From: Helochares maculicollis | Lineage: Eukaryota; Arthropoda; Insecta; Coleoptera; Hydrophilidae | Assembly: GCA_033557835.1 (NCBI GenBank) | Contig: JAWQRO010000245.1 | Location: 1 to 46,724, forward strand | Reading direction: 5' to 3' | DNA: 46,724 bases | In this document: positions 1 through 9,833 of the stretch, piece after piece | How positions within the stretch are numbered: the first letter of the stretch is position 1 | How the letters are laid out: each line of letters opens with the position of its first letter | Notes under the pieces: model-generated | What the model saw: the letters and a program-made list of their open reading frames with translations, nothing else | Database searches by the model: none | Told to the model about the DNA's origin: nothing | Program-made: the position numbers and the translations under genes

Positions 1-20
1 TATATATATATACATATATA
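1..20. repeat. (TA)n microsatellite
   Basis: Near-pure TA dinucleotides at the window edge. Confidence 0.8.
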
Positions 21-394
21 CAAATGTATTCTTTAGAGTGCCCGCCAAAAAATTTTCTTAAAAATTGCAAGATTGAATGTCTCTAAGCCTCTATTATCAT
101 TTTCATGTGAAAAGTGATTCATATCCTTACAAGCGAAACCTACAGGCTGAGAATCGGCGCTAAATGCAATAGAAGATGAAGAAGCAGCATACGATTAAAA
201 TCTCAGTCAGCGCACGTCAAATGTTTTCAACCAATTTCAATATTCAAATCTAATATTTTGTACTCTAGTAATATTATTTTATAACAACGCTTTATTTTTC
301 AGTTTTTGTAAATTAATTTTACATTATTATTTTTCTAAGCCTATAAGATTTAAAAATTTGATTTAAAATAAATTGTAGAAAAAAAAAGTAAAAA

Positions 395-465
395 CCCGGC
401 GTAGCCAGATTCGAACGCGGTACCTTAGCGTTACGAAGCGAGTGTCGTAACTACTGAGTTCTCTT
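395..465 (-). repeat. tRNA-like module inside repeat copy 1
   Basis: Read on the minus strand there is a good B-box (GTTCGAATC, complement of 408-416), a weak A-box region (complement of 451-460), and downstream a T-run (complement of 379-387) that could stop RNA polymerase III. The acceptor halves do not pair and the T-stem is mismatched, so this is a tRNA-derived module or relic and not a working tRNA gene. Copy 2 has a comparable module at the same place. Confidence 0.55.
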
Positions 466-1265
466 ATATTTGACATATGTTACTGCGATATTAAATTATG
501 ACAACTATGTTTTTAATTTTGACCATTTTTGCAAATTTTTGGCGCCATTATCGAGTTAAAACTGCACATAAGTGTGTTACGTCAAGGTAATTCTTCATTT
601 TACAGCAAGTGAGCCGAAAATATTGCTAAAAAATTGTAATTGTTATAACAACAGTTTTTATATATCTTTCGCATTAAAACTTCATATATATAGTATTTTG
701 TAGCGTTCTTTAAGCGTGTAGTGAATTATAAGTCAATAGCTCTACTTAAAGGCCTAGTTTACTTGCAAAAATTTTAAAACTGTGTATATAAACAGGTACA
801 TTCGGTGGTCTTACATGCATCAAAAGTTGATACAGATCTAAATTTTTGTGATAATAGCTGTAAACCAAATTTCTTAGCCCCCGCAAACGGTCTGACCGGT
901 ATCGTGTTTACATACATACACACACAGAGACAAAATGCAAAAATGGTCAAAATGGATGCAGGAGCACTTAAAACGTGGAGATCCATCTAAATCTATACTA
1001 CGTTCAGTAAACGGGAATGTAAAAACTATAAAAATTTCATGTATTGAATGTATGTGTTTCTGCTCTTCAAGACAGAAGAGGTAATGCAATAAAAAATAAT
1101 CGAAGTGAAACAAAAAATACTACTAAATTTTATAAATGGCTATTTGAACAAAAACTGTTGTTACATTCTCATTTTTATTACAACTACGTTATGTGATTCC
1201 AATGGTAATTTTTTATTATGTGTGAGAGCGTATGTTTTTATACGATAATGTTGAGTGGAGACGAT

Positions 1266-1951
1266 TTTTATTTCTTGTAATTGTTGCTCGAATTAACGCT
1301 CGCGTTTTGGGGTTTCGAAAGTCCTGAAAAAGCAATCGTTTTCACTTCAGCAGTAAAGGGTTGAAGTAAAGATGATATTTTTGTAAAGAAAATAAATTGT
1401 TAATGGAAAGCACTGAACTACATCTCTTTAATATATTATTTTTTAGGAGCAATTCATCTACCTGTACAGATTGGCTGAGAAATTTTTAAGTGGATTCGAT
1501 ACATACTCCAACTTCATACCTGCTGATAATCAGTAGCTAAATTAAAGTTTCAAACGAAGGAATTGGTAATAATTTAGGTAAAACAGAAAGTAGCACTAAG
1601 ACTTTAATAATATGTAACCCTTAAGCTAGGAAAGAATGCAATTAAAAAGCATTTTTGTACCGTATGAAATAAACATTTTTAAAATAACATTCGACAGTTT
1701 ACTTCCTAACATTCCTTATCTTAAGCAAAACTTTTGAGTATGCACTTCATAAGCACGTTGAAGTTACAAAAAATGATTGTTTTTATCTTGCAAAAGTATT
1801 TAGTAATTTGAAACAGTAGATTTTTTAACTGATTAGATTTATGATTCACTCAGTTGGAATTAATTTTATTTTAAATTAGTTACCCACAAAATGAACATAA
1901 GTAGAAAATATTTAAAATTTGCCTCTATTTAGTTGTTCAATAAAAAAAATC
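1266..1951. other. AT-rich spacer between repeat copies 1 and 2
   Basis: No coding potential, RNA gene or recognised repeat is seen here. Confidence 0.5.
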
Positions 1952-2289
1952 TGAAGTGTCTCCACTCAACATTCCCGTATAAATATTTGTGCTGCAAAAA
2001 GTGCCTGCAATAAAAAAGCACGACCACAAACACCTACATGCGTTGCAAAATGAAAAACAAAAGTTTCAGTTTTCATAATTTCGAGTTAAAACTATATCTA
2101 AGTGAATTTTTTAGAATGCCAGCCAAAAACATTTCTTTAAATTTTCACGATTGAGCGTCTCTAAATTTGCACTACAGTTTAATTTTAAAGTGTGTATTTA
2201 TAACCTAATAAGCGAAACTGACAGGCTGAGAGGCGACGCCATATGCATGCAAAATCTCAGTCGGCGTTCGTCAAATGTTTTTAGCCAAC

Positions 2290-2616
2290 TTTATTTTTCA
2301 AATTTAATATTTTGTAGTCATTTATTAATTATTCTTTTGTTGTAAATTAATTTTACATTGTTAATTATTTTATACTCATCAGAATCAGAAACTTATTTAA
2401 AATCAATTGTAAGAAAAAAAGTAAAATGCCAACCGAACCTCGGACCATTGCATTAGGAGCCAACTTAATTCTCAAATCTAATATTTTGTACTCTAGTAAT
2501 ATATTTTTATAAAAATGCATATTTTCCTATGCAGGAAAGAAATGTTACATTATTATTTATTTTACAACCAACAGAATCTAAAACAGAATTTAAAATAAGT
2601 GCAGTAAAAAAAGTAA
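2290..2616. repeat. Imperfect tandem duplication of about 165-170 bp inside copy 2
   Basis: A segment with CAAATTTAATATTTTGTA, GTTAATTATTTTA and AAAAAAAGTAAAATGCC (about 2295-2430) is repeated with mismatches at about 2470-2620 (CAAATCTAATATTTTGTA, ATTATTTATTTTA, AAAAAAAGTAAGTTGCC). The first unit ends in a decayed tRNA-like stub (2425-2460) and the second in a better kept one (2617-2693). Copy 1 has a single unit. Confidence 0.65.
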
Positions 2617-2693
2617 GTTGCCGACAACTGGGATCGAACGCTGGATCTTGATATTAGGAACCGGGTTCTCACCCACTGAGCTATTAGTTTCAC
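2617..2693 (-). repeat. tRNA-like module inside repeat copy 2
   Basis: On the minus strand the sequence reads TAGCTCAGTGGG (A-box, complement of 2672-2683), then GTTCGATCC (B-box, complement of 2631-2639), then a 7-base T-run (complement of 2606-2612). Both boxes are close to the RNA polymerase III type 2 promoter consensus, and D-arm pairing is partly kept. The acceptor stem does not pair and the T-stem is imperfect. It is best read as a tRNA-derived SINE head or tRNA pseudogene embedded in the larger repeat. Confidence 0.65.
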
Positions 2694-3060
2694 AGGAAAA
2701 TGACATAAGTTACTATGTGGTTAAGCGTTGATAATATTTTTTAAATTTTGATACTTTTTTCCACTTTTTGACTCGATAATCGAATTAAAAATTATGCATA
2801 AGTACGTCATTCACGCTAGTTATTCATTCAACAGCATTTCAGCCGAAAATATTTCTACAAAATTGCAATTTTTGAAATAAAAATTTTTGCGTTGACACTT
2901 TACATATAACATTTTTTAGTCTCTTTCAAGTGTGTAACGAATTTCAAGTAAATAGCTCTATTTAAACACCTAGTTTATTTGAAAAAAATCCAAAACTGTG
3001 TAGGTAAACCGGTGGTTCAACATGCCTCGAAAAGATGACACAGATCTAAGTTTTTGCATA

Positions 3061-3082
3061 CACACACACACACACACACACA
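3061..3082. repeat. (CA)11 microsatellite
   Basis: Pure CA dinucleotide tract inside repeat copy 2. Copies 1 and 4 have short ACACACAGA tracts at the matching place, so it probably expanded from a CA seed in the element. Confidence 0.95.
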
Positions 3083-3150
3083 GACAACATACCAAAACTG
3101 GTCAAAATGTATTCAGGGGCATTCAAAACGTGGAGATCCGTCAAAATGTC

Positions 3151-4711
3151 GAGGTTGATTTTTTTCATGATCCTAATACATTCCCTTTGCTGTACTATGT
3201 ATAGTAATATGGAAATGAAATAACGTCAACTACTCTGTGTTGTTTGGTCAGATTTCAAATCCAAACTATGGTACACTCTTTTTTGTTATATTTGCATTTT
3301 AAATGATATTGTTGTATCTAGGAACTAAATAGCGTAACATTTTTTTTGTTTTTTCCGAATCGTCAGACACCTGAACTATGCACTTTAAACAATTTAAAGA
3401 AATAAATTATTAGGTTTAAATTTAACAGATTTTTATGCATATGCTATTTTCTTTAACCGTGCGTAGTTTTTTAGATATAAACAGACAACAAATTACAAGG
3501 GGTCGGGCGAAAACCGCAAATATGATTTCTTGACAAACACATGTCGAATCGCTCTTTTGTCTGTAGATCTTGCAATAAAATGTTAAAAACATACATTATA
3601 AAAATATTTATTCCTTACAAGAGAATCATTTGCTCGAAAACTACATGCTTTGTATTTTAAGTGAAAAATTGTACAAAATAACTTTTTTTTGCTGAATTCT
3701 CGACACAGTTTTTCAAACTCCTCTAGTTTCTAAACCGTAATCAACAAACAAATTTTAATGTAAAATCGGTATAAATTATATTTATTTTGTTTTTGTATAT
3801 AAACATGTTTTCGGAAAAAGGCATAGTTTTTGAGATATAGACGAAAGATTTAAAAATAAGCATTTGTCTGATTCTTTTTAGCATGTTCAGCTCAACTTTT
3901 TTAATGGACTCGATAGTCTAGCTATAGTATTGACAAAATAAACGTATTAAAATAAATTATTAATTTAATTCTTTTGCTTTTATGTTAACAGCTAAATTGA
4001 AAGAGTTGTTTGTGACATACAAGGCGAAAACTTTGAAGAGATCAATTTTTGGCTGAGTTTAAAGCATAGTCGGTTTATAGTGGGTTTAAATTTGAAGAAA
4101 GTTTTAATTTCTACCGCTTTGAGAACAAATAACATTCTGGCCAACCGCATTTGAGTTGTTTTGTAAGCAAAACAACTCAACTACGAAACGCTCTGGTATC
4201 TAGATCAGTAGTGTGAAAAATTAACTTATTGTTAATAATTAATAGAACATTTTGTCACTTTCATTTTACGTTTGTCCAATTTTATTAAAAAGTGCAAACG
4301 GCAGTGAGTCAGTTAGCTTGATAGAAAACCCCGGACAAAAAGCATTTGTTTTGTTTACTCTTTTAGGAAATGATCGTCTTTTATGTAAGCTAAATATTGG
4401 AGCATAGCTTTTATTAAGTTGTAGAATATTTTTAGACAAAGCAACAAAAACACCTTAGATAGAAAATTATAAGTTGAACGTAATAAAATTATATCTGCTT
4501 GATTTTATTACATTCTAGGAACGATTTTCACACTAAAGGATTTATTTTAAAACGTATTGTCCGTAATTATAGCAAATCCTGCACATCCTATCTAAGCCTT
4601 GAACTTGACGAAATAGCTTAACGGTATTAATGTGTAGGATATGTAATTTTCTTTGTTTTTTGAGTCATTGAAGTAGTTGTTGTTTATAATGATTTTCTGG
4701 TTTCTTTTGTA
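3151..4711. other. AT-rich non-coding stretch
   Basis: Apart from the hairpin at 4151-4180 no feature is recognised. Open frames are short and have no similarity I can name. Confidence 0.5.
4151..4180. repeat. Perfect 13-bp hairpin with 4-base loop
   Basis: TTGAGTTGTTTTG (4151-4163) and its exact reverse complement (4168-4180) are separated by TAAG. It has no T-run after it and no gene nearby. Its role is unknown. Confidence 0.85.
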
Positions 4712-5386
4712 ATAAAAAAAATTGGGGTGTCTCCACTTAACATTCCCGTGTAAATATATGTACGACATAAAATACCTGCGATCAAAAATAATAAAACTAC
4801 AAACACTAACATGCTCTTCAAAACTAAAAGCAAAAGTTTTAATATTCTTAGCCTGCACTAACGTCAATGTTTGAATTGAACACATTAATATGGTCATCAG
4901 GAATATTCAATTCGGTTTCAGTAAGTATATATCATCAGAATAATTGTAATATTTCTTTTGAAATGCACAATAATTTGTGTTTAAAAAGTATATATATATA
5001 TACTCTTAACTAGTCTGAAATATGAAACGCTTTCAAAAACCCTTTGTGAAGGTGTGAATTTTAAAGTGTGAATTCATAACTAAAGGAAGGGTCCACTTTT
5101 AGAACATAAATTCATAACTAAAAAATTAAATTTACACGGAACTATTTGTTATTGCTGTATTTTCCATGTTTAGCATTTTTGTATCATTTTTATGTAATTT
5201 TTTATTCCAAAGCCTAATTGGAATCTTTAAAATTAGAAAAAAAAAACACTTTCGGCACTCCCATCATGTTGAAAGTATCTGTCAGTTTTTTGTGATATTT
5301 AAAATGTCCACGAATTTCAATCCGATAGCTTAATTTTAAAAAGTTTAAAAAGGGGCACTCAAAACGTGGAGATCCGTCAAACATAA
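4712..5386. mobile_element. Dispersed repeat family, copy 3 (internally deleted)
   Basis: The left end matches copy 2: an A-run, then GTCTCCACTTAACATTCCCG (from 4729), and CTACAAACACTAACATG against CCACAAACACCTACATG in copy 2. The right end carries the shared block GGGGCACTCAAAACGTGGAG (5353-5372) and GATCCGTCAAA after it. At about 660 bp it is roughly half the length of copies 1 and 2 and lacks the tRNA-like module, so the centre has been lost. A short TA tract lies at 4988-5002. Confidence 0.65.
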
Positions 5387-5934
5387 GCAGGATTCGAAAA
5401 ATGCTGATAGTTCACAAAAATGTGGAAAGATGGTAATATTCATTAAAATAAATTACAAAAATCGGAATTTCCTAAAAAAAAATCATGAAACAATATTAAC
5501 GCACTGGAAAAGGAGTAGAGCAATACGAAACTATATTGTTTGATATAGAAACTGTACTTTGGTAATAGATGAAATTTAAGCGGCATTAAAAAAAAATGAA
5601 GAGAGTCGGTAAAGGAAGCAATAACGAACAACCAAGTTTGAAACCGCGTTTTATTGTTGCAGCTCCTTCAGATATTTAATCAGCTAACGGCTATTTTACA
5701 TACGATAAACGCCTCACTATCGAATGGACGCACTCTGGTAAAAAGAACGGTCCTTGATTTTATTTTATAGTAAACATTGCAAACATGTACGAGAATATCA
5801 CTAGGAAGATTGATATCCTAAATATTTCTACTGTACTTTCGATAAAGATAACTAATTAATAAAATTTAAAAAGTTGTGTCAGCCATTAAACTAAAATTTC
5901 TTAGGATTATATACCAATAAATAAAATGTTTGTT
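5387..5934. other. AT-rich non-coding stretch
   Basis: No supported feature. Confidence 0.5.
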
Positions 5935-6257
5935 TACAAACAATCAACATTAAATAATTAAAAACGTCACTTCTGATGATGCTTCTTATTAAAACGACGC
6001 GAAACTGTTAAGACTAAAAGCTAAATAAACATCTATAGCTACCAAATAGCGTTTAATTCATAAAATTAACATCAATCAAATAAAATACGCTATAAAAAAT
6101 ACAATAATTATATATATATATATATATAATTGATGTAAGGTTTATGATTAAAACGCTATTTAGTAGCTTTAGATGTTTTATTTGCTATTATTCTTTAGTT
6201 TTGCTTCATTAGTAAATAAGAATCGTCAGAAGAAACGTTGATTTTTACATTAATTGT
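5935..6257. mobile_element. Fold-back (long inverted repeat) element
   Basis: The left arm (about 5935-6076) and right arm (about 6129-6257) are imperfect reverse complements. For example CATCTATAGCTACCAAATAG (6030-6049) matches CATCTAAAGCTACTAAATAG read on the minus strand of the right arm. The loop is about 50 bp and includes a (TA)n run (6109-6128). No open frame is present. It resembles a MITE or fold-back transposon; target duplications were not identified. If transcribed within the intron it would form a long double-stranded hairpin RNA. Confidence 0.8.
6109..6128. repeat. (TA)10 microsatellite
   Basis: Pure TA tract at the inner end of the fold-back loop. Confidence 0.9.
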
Positions 6258-6268
6258 TTATTTTGATA

Positions 6269-6284
6269 AGAGAGAGAGAGAGAG
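6269..6284. repeat. (AG)8 microsatellite
   Basis: Pure AG tract just outside the right arm of the fold-back element. Confidence 0.9.
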
Positions 6285-7744
6285 CACACCTCTACAGCCC
6301 CACTCAAAAAAATAGACAATAGAAAAGGAAATTAAAAGGCTACATCCTGCAATACGGTTTGAAAAGATCTGGGGTACCGCATGGCAGTATCCTGGGATCA
6401 CTGTTTCTTGTATACACAGCAAACTTGACAACAACATTCAATATTCTTTCTTCCACATCTTGCTTTGATGTCGATTTATATGTCAAATTCTCAAAAAAAA
6501 ACATCACATTAAATTAGAAACTAGAAACTCAACAACTAGCACGTATCGCTGTCCAGTGTCTTGTTAGTCTTGGCTTACCATTAAAAAACTTATTTTTGCG
6601 AAACAAACGATTGAATTAGTATCTTCATAAATTATATAATTTCACCTACAGAAAATCTAAATTTTCCCAGCTAAGCAAGCTTACAAAAAGATCTTGTAAC
6701 TTATTTGGAAATATGGGTTTCAGTTATGAGAAAAAACTCTAAGGCTAATATACCGAAAAGTTTCCATCATAAAACGCTAAGAAAGCACGTTCGAATAGTT
6801 CGGTAAAGGACGAAATTAAGAAGCACTGTGAAAACTATATAGTATAAAAACTCTTAATCTTCATCTAAACAGTTTAGTATCATAAATCATTTAATGCCTC
6901 TATTAAGAAATCAAAGGCTTTCACGTTTCACGCATTATCAATTAATTACCAGATTTTAATTTAAACATAAATGCAGTAAGCTCTTACCATCAGTTAAATT
7001 GTAGATTATAAGTTGTTTAGGTAGCCTCCATTAATCAGATACAAAGAATGCATAATTTTTGGTTTAAAATAAGTTTAATAGTTTTTATAAAATAGTTTTT
7101 GAAACTATTTGCTAATTTCCTCAATGCAGAGTATAAATAAAATTTTAATATAGGAGGTATTCCTGGATTTCTGCATACTTAACTTTCATTGGGCAATTAA
7201 GTACATGCAAATCGACTTAATGCAGACCACACGTTATTAAATTAATTAGTAAGTACTAGAAGTTAATACTTTCTCATCGGTTAGTACTCCTTTGCAATGC
7301 ACCTTTAAGTGATTATGTTTAGTTTAGTTAAATTAGTGATTTCACTTATTTGTAGTCTTATTTATATTGATAGATGTTAATTAACGGATTACTTTCAGAT
7401 AATTGTTTATAATAATGTAACGTTATGCAACAAAGAAATCAGCAAATTCACAGCATCTGTGAAATTAGTTCAATAGGGAACCTTAGTTTTACTCAATTTT
7501 AAGGTAAGTCTTAAATTGAACGAGTATGTTAATTTGCATGATTTACTTTATGTACCACCATAATTAAAAGTCTTCTAAATTCTTGCTGTAAAAAGAACTA
7601 CTGATACATTTAAGCAATGTTAAATTTTAATAAAATAATCGATTTTTCGAACACAAATATAATAAAATGATACGTTAGACAGCTTCTTTTCTAAAATATG
7701 AACAAGTATATTTTATGGTGATTTTTGAAAGCTCCAATGAGAAA
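6285..7744. other. AT-rich non-coding stretch
   Basis: No supported feature. The piece around 6340-6420 is slightly richer in GC but gave no recognisable protein. Confidence 0.5.
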
Positions 7745-7812
7745 TATATACACACAGACAATATACCAAATATGGTCTAAATGAATTCAGAAGCCCTCAA
7801 AACGAAAACATA
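7745..7812. mobile_element. Dispersed repeat family, copy 4 (terminal fragment)
   Basis: The string ACACACAGACAATATACCAA, followed by TGGTCTAAATGAATTCAG and CCCTCAAAACG, aligns with the terminal block of copy 2 (3075-3133). Nothing of the rest of the element is present, so it is a short decayed fragment. Confidence 0.6.
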
Positions 7813-9257
7813 TCTGAAGAGTTCGGAATGAAACATTCCGAGATTGAAAAGAAGACACCAGCGACTGTTACTATCCTATTATTAGATGTCAGAATTTTCT
7901 TGTTCACAGTTTTGCAACTGTATTCAATTTATATTGCCCTTGTACAAGCACCGAAACGCTTTCGACAGCTTTTTGATTTCTTGGTAGTCTGCTAAAGATG
8001 TGAATTAAGTCACAAGGTTTTCCAACCTTGACAGTTTTTTGTCTCACTTTGTACTGTGTTATCAAGAGTTCATTTTGTTATTCCATCAAGTATTTCCGTC
8101 ATTTGATAACTTTGAACATTTCACTCTATACAGCCTGTTTCAGAATTAAGTTACACAACTCAAAGGGGAGGTAGATATAAGAAATAATAAGCGACAGGTT
8201 TTAGTTAGCATTTTAGGACATAATTAGTAACCGAGATATTAATTAAATGTACATGTTAAGAGACACTTGCGGAATTCCCTATGACGTCGTTGCTCGAAGA
8301 CAGACGAATTTTATTGCTATTTCAAAGAACTCCCTTCTTGTCTACGCTTAATGCAGCTGGACTCGAACAGACAAAATAATAATAAAATACCTTGTTGAAA
8401 AGAAAAGAATAGTCTATTGAATTTCAACCGAAGAGGAAAGTCAAAAAGCACATGTGTGATCAATTTGTAGCTAATATTTTTATTTCGATTCATTATTTAC
8501 GATTATGCAAGTTCGCTAAACTAGAAAGGTATAAGCTTTATTCAAAGAATGAAGTTTTTGTTAATATGAAAATCATCTGAGCCTATTAAATACGAAACAA
8601 GAAAGAAAAGTTCTTTTTATAGTGATTAAAAGCATATAAATGAAAGCGCATACTAAGATACTCTAAATCCTACAAAAAAAAAACAGGACACTAAATTACA
8701 ACCACAGAGGCCAGAAAAGCTCCACCTATTTACTAGCGTTTTTATTTGATTCGATGTGTTAAATTCAACGCCAGCTAATCAGATATTTAATTTATAAGTA
8801 TTTTATTTACGTTATTTGATATTTAACAATTTTTGCCCCTTCTGTCGATATCTGTTAAGCCGGGCCGAAAATTTATTCTTGTGCGTTGAATTTAAGTCGC
8901 TTTAGATTTAAAACTAAAACGGTAAAATAAATGCAATTTGTTATTGACGAAGACGTATTATTGCAATTGTGTACCGACTAATTTTCACTTTACAAATATG
9001 AATAGTTTGCGCTGCACGATATAATCACCTTTCTTGCGGTGGAAGATGGTAACATAAAGTGAAACTTTCGCAAGGTCACGCGCTGTCTTCTGCAACGCGC
9101 CTCAAGAAAATTTGACTTTAATGATTGTTTATGTTCTTTTTTCTGCTTCTATTTCGCAAGGAAGGTTTTGCGTCCACGAAAAAGTTTAATTACGTAATTT
9201 TGACGGATCCACCGACTTGCCTAATTGTGAGACCGGTATTTTTATGAAGATAAAGGT
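7813..9257. other. AT-rich non-coding stretch with a possible transposon terminus
   Basis: Around 8131-8260 the sequence CAGCCTGTTTCAGAATTAAG leads into a moderately GC-richer tract with AACCGAGATATTAATTAA. It looks like the end of a DNA element, but no partner terminus was found. About 9001-9110 is somewhat GC-richer without a recognisable product. Nothing else is supported. Confidence 0.35.
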
Positions 9258-9833
9258 GACCGAAACAAGCGCGTCAAGTTCGGTCGACTGTGAATATTTT
9301 GCTTACCGTTTTCTTCGATTGCAGGGGCGTGGTGCATCGTGAGTTTTTGCCACAAGGTAGAACGGTCAATAAGGAATATTACCTGCAAGTTATGCGCAAT
9401 TTGCGTGAAGCAATCCGCCAGAAACGCCCGGATTTGTGGAAGAACAATAATTGGCTTTTGCACCACGATATCGTTCCTGCTCACACATCGTTGCTTGTGC
9501 GCGACTTTTTGGCCAAAAACAACACACTAATGATGCCGAAGCCACCATATTCCCCAGATCAGGCGCCTTGTAACTTTTTCTTGTACCCGAAACTAAAGAG
9601 GCCCATGAAGGGACGACCCTACGCTAATATTGAAGAGATAAAGATGGCATCGAAGGAATAAGATAAAGGAAAATGATTTTGTTAAGTGCTTCGAAGATAT
9701 GAAAAAACGTTGGCACACTGTGTATAACATCTCATGGGGATTACTGTGAAGGGGACAAAATAAATATTCATGAATATATAAATAATTCTTGAAAAATCAC
9801 AAAATTCGCGATACTTTTTGAACACACCTCGTA
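9258..9833 (+). mobile_element. Mariner (DD34D) transposon relic, 5'-truncated
   Basis: This is the C-terminal half of a mariner transposase, the enzyme that cuts and re-inserts the element. The frame from 9260 reads through Phe-Phe-Asp-Cys-Arg-Gly-Val-Val-His and the block Leu-Pro-Gln-Gly-Arg-Thr-Val-Asn. The second catalytic Asp (9467-9469) lies in His-His-Asp-Ile-Val-Pro-Ala-His. The YSPD motif follows, and the third catalytic position (9572-9574) is Asn (AAC), exactly 34 residues after the second, as DD34D requires. A stop at 9660 with a frame change then breaks the end, although Cys-Phe-Glu-Asp-Met-Lys-Lys-Arg-Trp-His and Gly-Asp-Tyr-Cys-Glu-Gly-Asp are still readable to a stop near 9790. 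The N-terminal DNA-binding half is missing. The 3' terminal inverted repeat remains at 9804-9833. The copy is inactive. Confidence 0.93.
9804..9833 (+). repeat. 3' terminal inverted repeat of the mariner relic
   Basis: The string CGCGATACTTTTTGAACACA followed by CCTCGTA is a mariner-type terminus, ending at a TA that would be the target-site dinucleotide. The matching 5' terminus is absent upstream. Confidence 0.8.

Larger units (their letters stand above)
1..1265. mobile_element. Dispersed repeat family, copy 1 (left end outside window)
   Basis: This stretch aligns in order with copy 2 at 1952-3150. Shared blocks are the start region (near 30-360), a tRNA-like module (near 395-465), a block with TATCGAGTTAAAA (near 550-620), the tract from about 640 to 780 around AATAGCTCTA, and a terminal block with ACACACAGA and AAAACGTGGAGATCC (near 920-985). 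At its right end, 1241-1262 is the inverted form of the terminal motif GTCTCCACTCAACATT found at the left end of copies 2 and 3. This suggests a terminal-inverted-repeat element of about 1.3-1.4 kb. It contains no recognised transposase. A minus-strand open frame of about 70-80 codons crosses the terminal block but matches nothing I know. Compared with copy 2 it has an extra segment of about 57 bp near 846-906. Confidence 0.72.
1952..3150. mobile_element. Dispersed repeat family, copy 2
   Basis: This copy starts with the terminal motif GTCTCCACTCAACATTCCCG (from 1958), preceded by an A-run shared with copy 3. It runs through the same ordered blocks as copy 1 and ends with the block AAAACGTGGAGATCCGTCAA (3126-3145). 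The right terminal inverted repeat seen in copy 1 is not visible, so the right end is truncated or diverged. A pure (CA)11 tract sits where copy 1 has a short imperfect CA tract. The interior carries a tandem duplication (2290-2616) and a tRNA-like module (2617-2693). No transposase is encoded, so it is non-autonomous. Confidence 0.75.

Noticed and set aside
395..465. A functional tRNA gene
   Set aside because: Acceptor halves do not pair and the T-stem is mismatched, so it is treated as a tRNA-like module of the repeat.
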